Positions 1 to 10,188 are shown, counted from the stretch's first letter. The stretch is 64,000 nucleotides of DNA from Sulfurisphaera ohwakuensis (GCF_009729055.1 NZ_CP045484.1:248001-312000), one strand, 5' to 3'. Numbers and translations are program-made. Notes: generated by a model from the letters alone, not told the origin.

Positions 1-122
1 ATTATGTCATCTAAGCTTAATGCTCCTTTATCGCTTCCAACTTTTTTTCCTTTTCTAACTTTTACTAAATAAGTTCTTTTAGTATCTATCCAAAGAGTTA
101 TTAAATCCTCTTCTTTTATCAT
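1..122 (-). CDS. trmI: tRNA (adenine-57/58-N1)-methyltransferase TrmI, 5' part only
   Basis: Only the first 40 codons are inside the window; the gene runs off the left edge. The ATG is the complement of 120-122. The visible residues (MIKEEDLITLWID, then KRTYLVKV) resemble the small beta-barrel that opens archaeal TrmI, a SAM-dependent enzyme that makes m1A in the tRNA T-loop. The catalytic Rossmann domain is not visible, so the call rests on the N-terminus alone. It lies downstream of the ribbon-helix-helix gene in the same direction, with an sRNA candidate between them. Confidence 0.6.
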   Translation of the reverse strand, partial: MIKEEDLITLWIDTKRTYLVKVRKGKKVGSDKGALSLDDI

Positions 123-150
123 CAGAATTAGAAAGAATAAGAGAAATTAA

Positions 151-205
151 AAATCAGTTCTGGTGTCTTATTTCATTATTCAAAAACACCAGCTTTCATC
201 ATTTG
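151..205 (-). ncRNA. candidate C/D-box sRNA overlapping the stop codon of the RHH gene
   Basis: Read on the minus strand: C box ATGATGA (202-196), 12-nt guide (195-184), D' box TTGA (183-180), 3-nt spacer, C' box ATGAAAT (176-170), 12-nt guide (169-158), D box CTGA (157-154), then T-rich sequence. These spacings are those of archaeal 2'-O-methylation guide RNAs. The stop codon of the upstream gene is part of the C box. Oddly, the two guides are partly complementary (CTGGTGT against ACACCAG). By the N+5 rule the predicted modified bases lie in UUCU[G]GUGUCUU and AAAC[A]CCAGCUU; no target was searched. Confidence 0.5.
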
Positions 206-348
206 TCGTTTACCCATAGCTCTTTCCTAATAAACTCATTTAGTGCTGCTCTTATAACTTCACTTCTTGATGTGTATCTTCCCGTATTTATTAATTCATC
301 TATTGCCTCTAAGAATTGTTCTGGTAATTTGACAGTTATTATTCTCAT
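199..348 (-). CDS. ribbon-helix-helix (CopG/MetJ-type) transcriptional regulator, 49 aa
   Basis: A 49-residue protein starting [12 protein letters not shown], followed by the helix-turn-helix segment with [10 protein letters not shown] and a short basic tail. This is the classic RHH pattern: an N-terminal beta strand (RIITVKL) that inserts into the DNA major groove as a dimer, and two helices with the conserved S-R-S-E-x-I-R. Start is the ATG complementary to 346-348, stop TGA at 201-199. It follows the TrmB-type regulator by 43 bp on the same strand and precedes TrmI. The regulated genes are unknown. The plus-strand reading frame over the same bases is a shadow. Confidence 0.85.
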   Translation of the reverse strand: MRIITVKLPEQFLEAIDELINTGRYTSRSEVIRAALNEFIRKELWVNDK

Positions 349-391
349 TATTGGTCAGTTATTTTGCTTCTATTATATAGTCTTATAAGCA

Positions 392-1132
392 TTATTCCTT
401 ACTTTTATCAGCCTTTTCCCATAAATACTCAAAATAAACTTTGCCTATTTCTACGAAATAAATATGATTTGAGAACATACCTAATAACATATTTCCTTGA
501 GTTTTTATTATTAAAAATATAGAGTTAGAAGTTATAATACCGCTTCCAAACATTGAGTCTAAATATTTTATGTTAAGGACATTGCTCTCTATATTAATAT
601 TTTTTGTTAATATAACTCTTACATCATATTTATATGAATTTGCTTCTAATATTTTAATTAAATCATCTGAAATTAGTTCTTTAAAAGATATAGCAACATA
701 ATATTTACTTGAGTTCTCAGCTAATATTTGCTTTAAAGTCTGTGCAATATTATCTTGCTGTACTAATGCTATGTTATAGAATGATGTTTGAGAAGAAAGT
801 AATACAGAAATAGGTAGGATTAGTTCTCTTTCTACCTTGTCTAATGCATCAGAAATATTCTTTTTAACATTCTCCCATACTTCTCTTATGGGATTAGCTA
901 CATAATACGATGGTCTCTTTCCTATTCTTCTAATCCATCCTCTTCCTTCAAGTTTTGTTAAAATTGGATAAATTTTAGTATACGAAATATTTACTTTGTC
1001 TGATAATTCTTTAGCAGTCATTTTTCCATTAAGTAATAATAAAAAATAAAGTTTCAATTCATTTCGGGTTATTCCGAAGGCTCTTGCTATATTTCCAATT
1101 TTACTAACTATATCATCTATGTTCTGAGACAT
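392..1132 (-). CDS. TrmB-family transcriptional regulator
   Basis: A 246-residue protein with an N-terminal winged helix (about residues 15-75: ELKLYFLLLL, then the recognition segment with ISYTKIYPILTKLE) followed by a helical linker and a C-terminal effector-like domain with no recognisable sugar-binding motif. The family (Pfam TrmB) includes archaeal sugar regulators such as MalR. I chose the inner ATG (MSQNIDD) at 1132 rather than one nine codons upstream, because the upstream residues are low-complexity K/N and the inner start leaves an AT-rich TATA-like site about 30 bp away. Divergent from S25e. Target genes cannot be told from sequence. Confidence 0.75.
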   Translation of the reverse strand: MSQNIDDIVSKIGNIARAFGITRNELKLYFLLLLNGKMTAKELSDKVNISYTKIYPILTKLEGRGWIRRIGKRPSYYVANPIREVWENVKKNISDALDKVERELILPISVLLSSQTSFYNIALVQQDNIAQTLKQILAENSSKYYVAISFKELISDDLIKILEANSYKYDVRVILTKNINIESNVLNIKYLDSMFGSGIITSNSIFLIIKTQGNMLLGMFSNHIYFVEIGKVYFEYLWEKADKSKE

Positions 1133-1179
1133 GTTAACATTTTTATTTTCCTTATACATATTAATAAACGGTGTGCTAA
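1133..1179. promoter_or_regulatory. compact divergent promoter of TrmB-type regulator and S25e
   Basis: A 47-bp gap holds TATA-like elements for both directions: CTTATACATA (1150-1159) about 26 bp before the S25e ATG, and on the minus strand TTTATTAATA about 30 bp before the regulator ATG. Both genes therefore appear leaderless or nearly so and their promoters overlap. Confidence 0.5.
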
Positions 1180-1509
1180 ATGGGTGGTGCTAGTAAAAAA
1201 CCTATATCTACTGTAGAGAAAAGAATGAAAAAGATGGCTGAGGAACAGCAAAAGAAGCAGCAAAAAAGAGCAACAACAAAGACAGGGAAAGAGTTAACTA
1301 GTAAGAACGTTGTAATTGATAATGAAACATTAAAGAAAGTGCAAGAAGAACTTAAAAAAGAGACCATAGTGACACCTTATACGTTATCAACTAAGTTAAA
1401 TGTTACTATAAGTGTAGCAAAGAAAATTTTGGAAGAGCTTGAGAGGCAAGGAGTAGTAAAAATAGGGACTAAAGATAGAAGAACAGCTGTTTATATAGCT
1501 GCTTCATAA
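1180..1509 (+). CDS. rps25e: 30S ribosomal protein S25e
   Basis: A 109-residue basic protein. The N-terminal third is a Lys/Gln-rich disordered tail (MGGASKKP to about residue 40), followed by a winged-helix core (about 45-107) with VTPYTLSTKL and KILEELERQGVV, the signature of eukaryote/archaea-specific eS25 of the small subunit head. Length is usual. It starts at an ATG about 26 bp behind a TATA box, consistent with a leaderless mRNA, and converges on the nitrilase-like gene with only 5 bp between the stops. Confidence 0.93.
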   Translation: MGGASKKPISTVEKRMKKMAEEQQKKQQKRATTKTGKELTSKNVVIDNETLKKVQEELKKETIVTPYTLSTKLNVTISVAKKILEELERQGVVKIGTKDRRTAVYIAAS

Positions 1510-1514
1510 AATTA

Positions 1515-2399
1515 TTATTCTTCGTCTTCTTTTTGCTCTTCTAATTTTCTTCCTACATTAGTTTTAATCTTTTTTATACTTTTACAGAACCCTTGTAATA
1601 CAGAATCTATGTTGTTTATACTACCTATTCTTTCTCTTCCAGCTTCTTGGGTTAACACTGTAGATTCAACATAAACAACTGTATCTTCTTCTTCAGCTTG
1701 TTTATAAATTAAAGAGTTAACACTTGTAACAAAGGTAGGAGATGAGCCTATTATTTCTCCGTTTTCATCTTCTATTGTTTCTCCCACAATAATATAAGGA
1801 AGACCATTTTCTATAGTTCTTGCTATTGCCATATATTTAATTATATCATAACCATTCCTAGGATAAGCTTTTACTGTACCTACTATTGCTGCAACGTTAT
1901 TAAGTGATAATAGCCTATTAATTTCTGGGGAAAATATATCATCTTCAGATATTATTCCATACCTTTTATCTAATGACATGTATACGGGTTCTTTACCGGC
2001 TGAAATTCCTAATCTCACATCTTTTTCTGAAACAATAATTTTTCTATATTTTCCTAATATTTCTCCTTGAGGTGATATTATAAGTGTTGTGAGGAAGATC
2101 TTAGGGCCTGCTTGTTCAAGAATTGGACCTGCAATTAAATGAATTTCTCCTTCCATTGATAGGTTTATTAATGTATCAGTAACACTACCAGGTATTTTTT
2201 CAGCTAAATTTTTTATTATACTTTTAGATTTCTTATCATTTTCGTATATTTCAAAGATATTACCTGCAGGGAATAATGAAGGTAAGATAACTAATTTTGC
2301 TCCCTTATCTTTTGCAGCCTTTATTAGTTTTTTAGCTTTTTCTATGTTATATTTCTTACTCATTTCTTTCAATCTAAGATGAAGTAAACCTATTAGCAT
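1515..2399 (-). CDS. nitrilase-superfamily protein lacking catalytic Glu and Cys (probable pseudoenzyme)
   Basis: A 294-residue protein with the alpha-beta-beta-alpha carbon-nitrogen hydrolase fold: LVILPSLF (residues 37-43), [10 protein letters not shown] (115-124) and a nucleophile-elbow region around 148-159 ending SPE. In active family members these read LPE, YRK and ICYD-RFPE. Here the first catalytic Glu is Ser41 and the nucleophile Cys position reads Ser151; only the Lys (K120) survives. The C-terminus is acidic (EEQKEDEE). A GGTGATATT ribosome site precedes the ATG, 4 bp after the reverse gyrase stop, so the two are probably co-transcribed. Catalysis of amide hydrolysis looks unlikely; a structural role is possible. 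Confidence 0.75.
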   Translation of the reverse strand: MLIGLLHLRLKEMSKKYNIEKAKKLIKAAKDKGAKLVILPSLFPAGNIFEIYENDKKSKSIIKNLAEKIPGSVTDTLINLSMEGEIHLIAGPILEQAGPKIFLTTLIISPQGEILGKYRKIIVSEKDVRLGISAGKEPVYMSLDKRYGIISEDDIFSPEINRLLSLNNVAAIVGTVKAYPRNGYDIIKYMAIARTIENGLPYIIVGETIEDENGEIIGSSPTFVTSVNSLIYKQAEEEDTVVYVESTVLTQEAGRERIGSINNIDSVLQGFCKSIKKIKTNVGRKLEEQKEDEE

Positions 2400-2403
2400 A
2401 ATA

Positions 2404-5400
2404 TCACCTAATACTCTTTATTTCGTAATAAATATCCTTTAATATTTGTATATAATCTTGTTTACCTTGTTCTACCATATCCATCAACTGCAAAAGATTT
2501 CTTGTTCTTTCCTCAGATACAAAACTACTAAACTTTTGATTTAAATACTTATTTACTTCTTTGCCTAACTGTGTCGGGATAAGCTTCTTAGTTTTTTTAC
2601 TTTCAATAACATATCCTCTTTTTAATATTGTGCTAATTATCGTAGCGTATGTACTAGGTCTTCCAATCTCTTTTCTCTTCATTTCGGCTACTAATTCCGC
2701 TTGAGTATACAAATTTACTGTACTTTTAACGAATGAACCAGTTAGTTGGATTGTAAAAACTAGTTCCGCATTTGTTGAGCCAGTTGTTTCTTGAAGTTTC
2801 TTTATAATACTATTTTTAATAATTCTTGTAGTAGGAAGATATAGGAATTTAGAATAGTCAAGCTGAATAGGAAGTTTTATATCTGTGATAAATTCAGAAT
2901 AATTCTGTAAAGTTTTTAATTCAGAATTACAGTTACTATCTTCACATATTTTATATTCAATTCTCTCTTTAATAACTTTTAGGGGAGCTAATTGGCTTGT
3001 AATAAATCTTCTAAATATTAAGTCGTATATAAGGAAATGTGCTCTCGTGATTTTTTTAGCTAATTCTATCTCTCCTTCATCGACAAGAAGTCTTAATTGG
3101 TCTACATCTAGAGGTCTAGTAGGCCTTATTGCTTCATGTGCACCTCCCTCTCCCCAGCTTCTCGGCTTAAATATTTTAGTGTAGTTTTCTCCAGCTATTT
3201 GTTTTAGATATCCTTCAGCTATTGATATTCCTGTGTTAGAAATTCTAGTACTATCTGTCCTATGATAGGTTATAAGTCCTAACTCAAAAAGATCTTGAGC
3301 AATTTTCATTGTTTCAGATGCTGAGATTCCATAAAATTGATTAGCATCATAAAGTAAAGTATCTGTAGTATAAGGTGGTAGTGGATTTATTTCTTCTTCT
3401 AATACTTTTGTGTTAATGATTTTTACGTATATATTGGCATTTTTCCTTATTTTTTCATTTTGTTTGAGTACATAGAATTTAAGTTCGTTTATACCTTTAA
3501 TACTACCATAATATATTTTTGTTTTATTTGCGTTATACTCTTCATATCTATTTACTATCCAATTAAGTACTGGTGATTGAACTCTTCCAGCACTTAAATT
3601 CTTATTTTCTTCACTTTTACAATTATAGCTCTTGCAATATTCTTTCCAGAAATCTTCTTGTAATTTAGTGGAAAGTTTAAATCCAATCCATCTATCTTCT
3701 ATTCTCCTAACTATTTGAGATTTAACTAAATTTACGTTAAATGGTCTTGGATTATTGATTGCTTGGAGGATAGCTTTTCTAGTAACTTCATGAAATTCTG
3801 CTCTTTTTATGTTAGAATTAAATGGTTTTAAAGCAAGGTAAATATCCCAAGCGATTTTCTCTCCTTCAGTATCAGGATCTGTACCTATTAATATTTCATC
3901 TGCCTCTAAGGCTAATTTCCTTAATGCATCTATAGTAGCTGTTTTATCTAATATTATTTGTGTGGTATGACATTTAGGACACTGATTTCCTTGTTCAAAA
4001 TCAGTAAACTGATGCCCATTTATACATTTCTTAATAGTATTATAATATGGTATAAAGTTAAAATGAGAATTCTGCTGCTGTACTTCAACACCGTAAATTC
4101 CTATGTTCTGAGTTGTTAAATCATATACATGTCCTCCTGTAGCTGCAACAATTAATATTTTATCTTCTAAAACGGTTTCGAAAGCTCTAATATTTTCAAG
4201 CTGTCTAATACTAGGTTTCGCAAAGAAGTTTGATATGGTTTTTGCTTTATTTGGCGATTCCACAATAAATAAAACCGTTTTAACTTTCTGTAACGAAGGT
4301 TCAATTTCTCCTTCTTTTTTTACCTTTAGTATTCTTTCTCTCTCTTCATTAATTTTATTTATTATTTCAGTTAAATCACTAGAGCCTATCTTATTATTTT
4401 TAATTTGTAACTCTTGCCATATAATTTCATCCAGGATCAATGAGAGTTTTCTGTTTAGTATATTGAATAAATTAATATCATCTATTAAGAGAACAGATAA
4501 CCCAGTGGTTAGTTCTCCGCCATATATTCTTGAAGTTCTTCCGCTTGCTTGTATATATGTAAGATAGTCGGGCATGAGAATATAGCCGTTTGATATTACA
4601 AGATCTCCCAGTTCAGCTATCTTTTTAAGAATATTCTTATCTTCTAAGTATTTATTTACGACTTCATAGGCTCTAAGCAAAGTTTCATCCTCAAGCTTAC
4701 CCTCTCTAGCTTGATTTGTTAGCATTGAAATTGCTGCCGGACTTAACTTTCTTAGTTTTCCTCTTACTCTACCAGCTAATCTTACAATATCCTGATCCTT
4801 AGTAATTAGACCTATCATACTTAAAATTCTAGATAATGCAACTAAATTCATTACTTCGCCTATCTTGAACTTAAATTTTGGAATTCCAACGAAAATAGCA
4901 TACTTAACTCTCCAAGGTATATCTATTCCTCTTACTAGGATTCCATAATGAGTTGCAGATCCTATTAGAGCATATATGTTACCATTGGCGAAATCTTCAA
5001 TTTTATTAGTATTAGATGAGGTTATCGTAACAACATTAAAACTATCACTCAATTTTGCTTCCAAGAATTTTGCATATTCTTGACCTTTATCAACTGGTAC
5101 AAAGATAAGTCCTCCTTCACCTAGCTTGTTTAGAAGTTCTTTTAATAGATTTATTACATCATCATCGTTATTGGGTAGATATGCATATGTGTCGATTATT
5201 TTTCTCAAATAAATCACAGAACTACCTGGTCTAAAGCCCATTAATGCAGAAAGTACTGGATTACCACGAGTTAATGTTGCTGACGAAAATACGATAGTTT
5301 TCCCTTTAAGTTTATTTCCTCTTATTTCCTGGATTTTTGTATATACTGATTCATCTTCTCTAGATTTTCGTAGAAGCTCTTTTACTGATAAAATATCATC

Positions 5401-6105
5401 TTTTGAAAATCCAGCTAAATTAAGTATGGTTTCAGCACTTTTACTAGATTTTAATGCTGTATCAACGTCATCTACAAACATGAAATCATATTTTATGTTT
5501 TTTAGTTCATTTATTTTATCTATAAAAAATCTATTTGTTGCAATAAAGATATTAAAATCCCCTGCATTTAGTGCTTTGTATAACTCTTGTTTTTGAGATT
5601 CATTAATGCCAGAATGATAGTATAAGAGTTTTGTTTCTATATTAGTTTTATTAGAATACATAGATATTCTATCTACTGCTTGCTTAACTAAGCTTCTTGT
5701 AGGAAATATAAGAATAGATCTAAAATTCTTTGAGGAAAAGTATAATGAGGTAATAATACCAAATGTGGTTTTACCTAAACCTGGAGGAGCAATTATAGCA
5801 AAACTTTCCTTCCTTAAAACTCTTATAATCCAACTCTTTTGAGGTCCAAATGGAGGAAAGCCTATTATTCTTTTAAATAATTCAACGAAAATATCATATT
5901 CTCTTAGAACCTCTTTTATGTAGGATAGTCTATTTAGTTTATTTAACCTACTTAGTTCATCCACTAATTCTCTAATGTTATTAAATTCACGATCTTCTTC
6001 AAGGCACTCACTACATACAGATCCTTTATAGAGTCTTTCAGCTGAGATTACTCTGCCGCAATTAGGACATGAAGATAAGTAATTTGATGAAGGGATAGTA
6101 TTCAA
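2404..6105 (-). CDS. rgy: reverse gyrase (TopR1-type)
   Basis: A 1233-residue fusion of an SF2 helicase and a type IA topoisomerase that introduces positive supercoils into DNA, a hallmark of hyperthermophiles. Visible parts: N-terminal zinc finger C13/C16/C31/C34; Walker A APPGLGKT (106-113); DEAD-box equivalent VDDVD (near 215); second zinc finger with CINGH and CPKC (near 695-712); TOPRIM start [11 protein letters not shown] (near 620) and DPDTEGE; catalytic Tyr947 in LITYHRTDS. The start codon is TTG at 6105; no in-frame ATG lies nearby. Divergent from CDC48. Sulfolobales carry two reverse gyrases; the CDC48 neighbour matches what I recall of topR1. Confidence 0.96.
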   Translation of the reverse strand: MNTIPSSNYLSSCPNCGRVISAERLYKGSVCSECLEEDREFNNIRELVDELSRLNKLNRLSYIKEVLREYDIFVELFKRIIGFPPFGPQKSWIIRVLRKESFAIIAPPGLGKTTFGIITSLYFSSKNFRSILIFPTRSLVKQAVDRISMYSNKTNIETKLLYYHSGINESQKQELYKALNAGDFNIFIATNRFFIDKINELKNIKYDFMFVDDVDTALKSSKSAETILNLAGFSKDDILSVKELLRKSREDESVYTKIQEIRGNKLKGKTIVFSSATLTRGNPVLSALMGFRPGSSVIYLRKIIDTYAYLPNNDDDVINLLKELLNKLGEGGLIFVPVDKGQEYAKFLEAKLSDSFNVVTITSSNTNKIEDFANGNIYALIGSATHYGILVRGIDIPWRVKYAIFVGIPKFKFKIGEVMNLVALSRILSMIGLITKDQDIVRLAGRVRGKLRKLSPAAISMLTNQAREGKLEDETLLRAYEVVNKYLEDKNILKKIAELGDLVISNGYILMPDYLTYIQASGRTSRIYGGELTTGLSVLLIDDINLFNILNRKLSLILDEIIWQELQIKNNKIGSSDLTEIINKINEERERILKVKKEGEIEPSLQKVKTVLFIVESPNKAKTISNFFAKPSIRQLENIRAFETVLEDKILIVAATGGHVYDLTTQNIGIYGVEVQQQNSHFNFIPYYNTIKKCINGHQFTDFEQGNQCPKCHTTQIILDKTATIDALRKLALEADEILIGTDPDTEGEKIAWDIYLALKPFNSNIKRAEFHEVTRKAILQAINNPRPFNVNLVKSQIVRRIEDRWIGFKLSTKLQEDFWKEYCKSYNCKSEENKNLSAGRVQSPVLNWIVNRYEEYNANKTKIYYGSIKGINELKFYVLKQNEKIRKNANIYVKIINTKVLEEEINPLPPYTTDTLLYDANQFYGISASETMKIAQDLFELGLITYHRTDSTRISNTGISIAEGYLKQIAGENYTKIFKPRSWGEGGAHEAIRPTRPLDVDQLRLLVDEGEIELAKKITRAHFLIYDLIFRRFITSQLAPLKVIKERIEYKICEDSNCNSELKTLQNYSEFITDIKLPIQLDYSKFLYLPTTRIIKNSIIKKLQETTGSTNAELVFTIQLTGSFVKSTVNLYTQAELVAEMKRKEIGRPSTYATIISTILKRGYVIESKKTKKLIPTQLGKEVNKYLNQKFSSFVSEERTRNLLQLMDMVEQGKQDYIQILKDIYYEIKSIR

Positions 6106-6168
6106 GATTCCCTATCACTAATTTATGTAACAGTTAGACTTATTTAAAAGATTGCATAGTTCAAAATA
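6106..6168. promoter_or_regulatory. divergent promoter of reverse gyrase and CDC48
   Basis: A 63-bp gap. TTTAAAAG (6143-6150) sits about 23 bp before the CDC48 ATG. On the minus strand an AT-rich ATAAATTAG (about 6121-6129) precedes the TTG of reverse gyrase by about 20 bp. Both genes look leaderless. Confidence 0.45.
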
Positions 6169-8412
6169 ATGAGCCAAGAGGTCAGTCTAAGAGTAAGTGA
6201 AGCTAGACAAAGAGACGTAGGAAAAAAGATTGCAAGATTATCGGATTATACAATGAGAAGACTTGGGATTGAAACTGGAGATTATATTGAGATAATAGGT
6301 CCAAATGGTTCTGCCTTAGCTCAGGCTATGCCTTCTTATGATATTTCTGATGATGAAATAAAAATTGATGGATATATTAGGAAATCTATCGGAGTAGGGA
6401 TTGGTGATGATGTAAAAGTAAAGAAAGCTAATGTAACTCCAGCAACTAAGATAACTCTTGCTCCTACACAACCAATAAGATTTGATAGAAGTTTCGTAGA
6501 ATATGTAAAAGACCAACTAATGAATAAACCGTTGGCAAAGGGAGAAACAATACCAGTCCCAATTTACACTGGTACATTAGATTTCATAGTAATAAATACT
6601 CAACCTTCAAATTATGTATATGTTACAGAGTCGACAAACCTTGAAATAAGAGAGGAACCAGCTAAAGAAAGTGAATTAGGTGGATATCCTAAAGTAACGT
6701 GGGAAGATATAGGTGATTTAGAAGAGGCTAAACAAAAAATCAGGGAAATAGTTGAATGGCCTCTAAGGCATCCTGAATTATTCCAAAGATTAGGGATTGA
6801 ACCACCTAAAGGAATTTTACTTTACGGCCCCCCCGGGAATGGTAAAACCTTACTTGCTAGGGCGTTAGCTAATGAGGTTGGAGCTAGTTTTTACACAATT
6901 AATGGCCCAGAAATTATGAGTAAATTTTACGGTGAGAGCGAGCAAAGATTAAGAGAAATTTTTGAAGAGGCACAGAAAAATGCTCCAGCTATAATATTTA
7001 TTGATGAGATAGATTCTATTGCACCTAAAAGAGAGGAAGTTACTGGCGAAGTTGAGAAGAGAGTTGTAGCACAATTATTAACATTAATGGACGGGATTAA
7101 AGGTAGAGGAAAAGTAATAGTAATAGGTGCTACAAATAGACCAGATGCGGTAGATCCAGCACTAAGAAGACCAGGAAGATTTGATAGGGAAATAGAAATT
7201 AGACCCCCAGATACTAAAGGAAGAAAGGAAATCCTACAAGTACATACAAGAAATATGCCATTAGCAGAAGATGTAGATCTAGATAAACTTGCAGAAATTA
7301 CATATGGATATACTGGAGCAGATTTAGCAGCACTAGCAAAAGAAGCTGCTATGAATGCTTTAAGAAGATTTATAGCTGAGAAGAAAATAAACCTTGAACA
7401 AGAAAGAATTCCTGCTGAAATTTTAAAGGAACTGAAAGTTACTATGCAAGATTTCTTAGAAGCTATGAAATCGATACAACCAACTCTACTTAGAGAAGTT
7501 TATGTTGAAGTTCCAAAGGTTCATTGGAACGATATCGGAGGTCTTGAGGAGGTTAAACAACAGCTTAGGGAAGCAGTTGAGTGGCCTTTAAGATTCTCAG
7601 AATTATTTAATAGAAGTGGAATAACTCCGCCTAAGGGTATTTTGTTGTTTGGTCCTCCTGGTACTGGTAAGACTATGCTTGCTAAGGCTGTTGCTACTGA
7701 GAGTGGTGCTAATTTTATTGCTGTTCGTGGTCCTGAAATCTTATCAAAGTGGGTTGGTGAGAGTGAGAAGGCTATTAGGGAAATATTTAGGAAGGCTAGG
7801 CAAGCAGCACCAACAGTAATATTCTTTGATGAAATAGACGCAATAGCACCAATGAGAGGACTAACAACAGACAGTGGCGTAACAGAAAGAATAGTAAACC
7901 AACTACTAGCAGAAATGGACGGAATTGTACCACTAAATAAGGTTGTCGTTATTGCTGCTACTAATAGGCCTGATATTCTTGATCCTGCTTTGTTGAGGCC
8001 TGGTAGGTTTGATAGGTTGATTTATGTTCCTCCACCAGATAAGAGGGCTAGGGCTGAGATTTTGAAAGTTCATACTAGGAATGTACCATTAGCTGAAGAT
8101 ATTACATTAGATGAGCTAGCTGAAAAAACAGAAGGCTACACTGGTGCAGATATCGAAGCTTTAGTAAGAGAAGCTACAATTAATGCTATGAGAAAGATAT
8201 TCAATGATTGTGACAAGAAAGCAAAAGATCAATGTCAGAGTAATGTTGATTGTTATAATAGTAAAATGAGAGATTGTATGAATAATGCAAAAGTTGTTGT
8301 AACAAAAGAAGATTTTAATAAAGCTTTAGAGGTAGTTAAGCCAAGTTTAACAGCAGCTGATATACAAAGATATGAAAGACTAGCAAAAGAATTGAAGAGG
8401 TCAGTATTATGA
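6169..8412 (+). CDS. cdc48: CDC48/VCP/p97-family AAA+ ATPase
   Basis: A 747-residue hexameric unfoldase that pulls proteins apart, probably feeding the archaeal proteasome. Order: double-psi barrel N-domain (1-90), CDC48_2 barrel (95-165), D1 AAA (Walker A GPPGNGKT 220-227, Walker B IIFIDEID), D2 AAA (Walker A GPPGTGKT 495-502, Walker B VIFFDEID). Arginine-finger and sensor motifs GATNRPD and AATNRPD are present. Near the C-terminus (about 683-712) is an insert with four Cys. The D2 coding sequence shows sharp third-position codon blocks (see findings). Its stop overlaps the apgM start by 4 bp (ATGA), so both form an operon. Confidence 0.96.
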   Translation: MSQEVSLRVSEARQRDVGKKIARLSDYTMRRLGIETGDYIEIIGPNGSALAQAMPSYDISDDEIKIDGYIRKSIGVGIGDDVKVKKANVTPATKITLAPTQPIRFDRSFVEYVKDQLMNKPLAKGETIPVPIYTGTLDFIVINTQPSNYVYVTESTNLEIREEPAKESELGGYPKVTWEDIGDLEEAKQKIREIVEWPLRHPELFQRLGIEPPKGILLYGPPGNGKTLLARALANEVGASFYTINGPEIMSKFYGESEQRLREIFEEAQKNAPAIIFIDEIDSIAPKREEVTGEVEKRVVAQLLTLMDGIKGRGKVIVIGATNRPDAVDPALRRPGRFDREIEIRPPDTKGRKEILQVHTRNMPLAEDVDLDKLAEITYGYTGADLAALAKEAAMNALRRFIAEKKINLEQERIPAEILKELKVTMQDFLEAMKSIQPTLLREVYVEVPKVHWNDIGGLEEVKQQLREAVEWPLRFSELFNRSGITPPKGILLFGPPGTGKTMLAKAVATESGANFIAVRGPEILSKWVGESEKAIREIFRKARQAAPTVIFFDEIDAIAPMRGLTTDSGVTERIVNQLLAEMDGIVPLNKVVVIAATNRPDILDPALLRPGRFDRLIYVPPPDKRARAEILKVHTRNVPLAEDITLDELAEKTEGYTGADIEALVREATINAMRKIFNDCDKKAKDQCQSNVDCYNSKMRDCMNNAKVVVTKEDFNKALEVVKPSLTAADIQRYERLAKELKRSVL

Positions 8413-9650
8413 AACAATATAAAATATTGTTTTTTATAGCAGATGGCTTAGGAGATAGGCCAGTAAGGAAACTTCAGGGTAAGACACCATTAGAATATGT
8501 GGATAAACCTAACATAAGAGAGCTTTTAAAGAATTCAATTGTAGGTCTTATGGATCCCATCTCACCAGGAGTTGTTCCAGGAAGTGATACCTCACATCTT
8601 TCCATGTTTGGTTTAGATCCACATAAATATTACAGAGGTAGAGGAGCTTTCGAAGCTATAGGTGCTGGTGCTAGATTAAAAGCAAGTGATGTAGCATTTA
8701 GAGGAAACTTTGCTACTGTAAATAACGAGTTTATAGTAGTTGATAGAAGAGCAGGAAGGAAAATAGAGGAAGCAGACGATTTAGTAAAAGAACTTAATGA
8801 GAAAATAGGAGAGATAGATGGAGTTAAGGTTAGGTTTTATCACGGGACCGAACATAGAGTCGCTGTAGTTTTGAGTGGTAAAGGGCTTACTGATAAGGTT
8901 AGTGACACTGATCCTCATGAAGTAAATAAAAAAGTTTTGGAGAGTAAGCCTCTGGATAATTCGCCAGAAAGTCAATTCACTGCTAGTATCGTAAATAAAT
9001 TAACACATAAAATTTATGAAGTTTTAAATTCATCAGAAATAAATAAAATGAGGGTAAGTAAAGGAGAATTACCAGCGAATATTATACTACTTAGAGGCGC
9101 TGCTGAGTTTGTTGAGCTTCCTCAATTTGAAAGTTACACAAAGCTGAAAGCGGCTGCTGTGTCAGCGACAGCGTTGATTAAAGGAATTTGTGAGCAGATT
9201 GGAATGAGAGTTGTTACTCCTCCAGGAGCTACGGGAGGTTTAGATACTAATTACTTAGGAAAAGCTGATGCTGCAATAGAGTTATTAAAGGAATATGATT
9301 TTGTATTTTTGCATTTAAAGGCTACAGATGCAGCCTCGCATGATGGTAACATAGATGGAAAAGTATATGCTATTAATAAAATGGATGAGATGATTGGAAG
9401 AATATTAGATAAATTCGGAAGCGAGTTAGTTATTGCTATTAGCGGAGACCATGCAACGCCGGTAGAAGTTAAGGAACATACAGGTGATCCAGTTCCATTC
9501 TTATTATACGTTCCTTATAGTATAATTAATGATGTGGTAAATGACTTTAATGAAAGAGAAGTAAGAAGGGGTTCTTTAAGGATAAGAGGTCTTGATGTTA
9601 TAAATTTACTACTAAATTATTCTAACAGAGCAGAAAAGTATGGTGCATGA
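8409..9650 (+). CDS. apgM: 2,3-bisphosphoglycerate-independent phosphoglycerate mutase, archaeal type
   Basis: A 413-residue enzyme of the alkaline-phosphatase superfamily that interconverts 3- and 2-phosphoglycerate in lower glycolysis/gluconeogenesis. Metal-site motifs are FIADGLGD (Asp12), GSDTSHL with the probable phosphoryl-accepting Ser62, [12 protein letters not shown] and ISGDHATP. Length is usual for archaeal aPGM. Translationally coupled to CDC48 through a 4-bp overlap. The TGA stop at 9648-9650 lies inside the C box of a C/D sRNA candidate. Confidence 0.95.
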   Translation: MKQYKILFFIADGLGDRPVRKLQGKTPLEYVDKPNIRELLKNSIVGLMDPISPGVVPGSDTSHLSMFGLDPHKYYRGRGAFEAIGAGARLKASDVAFRGNFATVNNEFIVVDRRAGRKIEEADDLVKELNEKIGEIDGVKVRFYHGTEHRVAVVLSGKGLTDKVSDTDPHEVNKKVLESKPLDNSPESQFTASIVNKLTHKIYEVLNSSEINKMRVSKGELPANIILLRGAAEFVELPQFESYTKLKAAAVSATALIKGICEQIGMRVVTPPGATGGLDTNYLGKADAAIELLKEYDFVFLHLKATDAASHDGNIDGKVYAINKMDEMIGRILDKFGSELVIAISGDHATPVEVKEHTGDPVPFLLYVPYSIINDVVNDFNEREVRRGSLRIRGLDVINLLLNYSNRAEKYGA

Positions 9651-9698
9651 AGAGGCTCGAAAGGTCTGATTGAATGATGACCCCGCGCAGGTCGGATT
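9645..9698 (+). ncRNA. candidate C/D-box sRNA overlapping the apgM stop codon
   Basis: C box ATGAAGA (9647-9653, containing the apgM TGA), 12-nt guide (9654-9665), D' box CTGA (9666-9669), 4-nt spacer, perfect C' box ATGATGA (9674-9680), 12-nt guide (9681-9692), D box read as CGGA (9693-9696) instead of CTGA, then a T-run. Guide lengths and D'-C' spacing are exactly those of archaeal box C/D RNAs. Predicted modified bases by the N+5 rule: ACCU[U]UCGAGCC and ACCU[G]CGCGGGG. The degenerate D box is the weak point. GC content is far above the neighbourhood. Confidence 0.65.
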
Positions 9699-9712
9699 TT
9701 TAACATTTTTTT
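9696..9712 (+). terminator. T-rich terminator after the sRNA candidate
   Basis: Two T-runs (GATTTTTAACATTTTTTT) follow the D box directly. Oligo-T tracts are the usual archaeal termination signal. The tract reaches into the 3' end of the convergent dephospho-CoA kinase gene. Confidence 0.45.
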
Positions 9713-10188
9713 ACATAAAATTTTTCTAGTATTTGTTTGACTCTTATTTTTACAAATTGATTATTTATTATGACTACTGCACCAGCATTAGGTTGTCCGT
9801 AAACAATAATATCATTATTTCTACCAAAGATAACTACTGGTATAACTAGTAAGTCTTCTTCTCCATCAACTAAGATTGTTGCTCTCTCGTTTTTGTCTAA
9901 TGTATTTTTAATAGTTTTTATTACAGAAAATCTAATACTTGATTTCTCATTTTTTACTTTAATAACGTTTTCGTTGACAGTTTTAACTTTTATTTGTCTT
10001 TTCGTTTTCCCATCTATTATTGATAAAAAAGGAATTATATTGTGTTCATATAATGTTGATGTGACTACGTCACCTACTGTTATTAATCTACTATTTTTCT
10101 TCTCAAGTATAAAATTTATAAAGATATCATTATTTGTAAATAAAAAACCATAAGGTCTTGTTAATTCCTTTTTTATAGAGTCTGGCAT
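9700..10188 (-). CDS. GTP-dependent dephospho-CoA kinase (DUF359 family)
   Basis: Last step of archaeal coenzyme A synthesis: GTP-dependent phosphorylation of dephospho-CoA. The family motifs are visible: VGDVVT, VDGEEDLLVIP and YGQPNAG. I start at the ATG giving MPDSIKKELTRPYG (162 aa), which fits the usual N-terminus a few residues before the K/R-P-F/Y-G segment. A longer TTG-initiated version (10230) would overlap spt4 by 28 bp. It is the last gene of the S6e-aIF2gamma-PIN-Rpo7-Spt4 operon, a gene order seen in many archaea. Confidence 0.88.
   Translation of the reverse strand: MPDSIKKELTRPYGFLFTNNDIFINFILEKKNSRLITVGDVVTSTLYEHNIIPFLSIIDGKTKRQIKVKTVNENVIKVKNEKSSIRFSVIKTIKNTLDKNERATILVDGEEDLLVIPVVIFGRNNDIIVYGQPNAGAVVIINNQFVKIRVKQILEKFYVKKC

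Noticed and set aside
203-388. 61-residue plus-strand reading frame
   Set aside because: It is antisense to the ribbon-helix-helix gene (199-348), whose protein has a clear family pattern.
4235-4567. 110-residue plus-strand frame inside reverse gyrase
   Set aside because: Antisense shadow with no family features; the opposite strand encodes conserved reverse gyrase motifs throughout.
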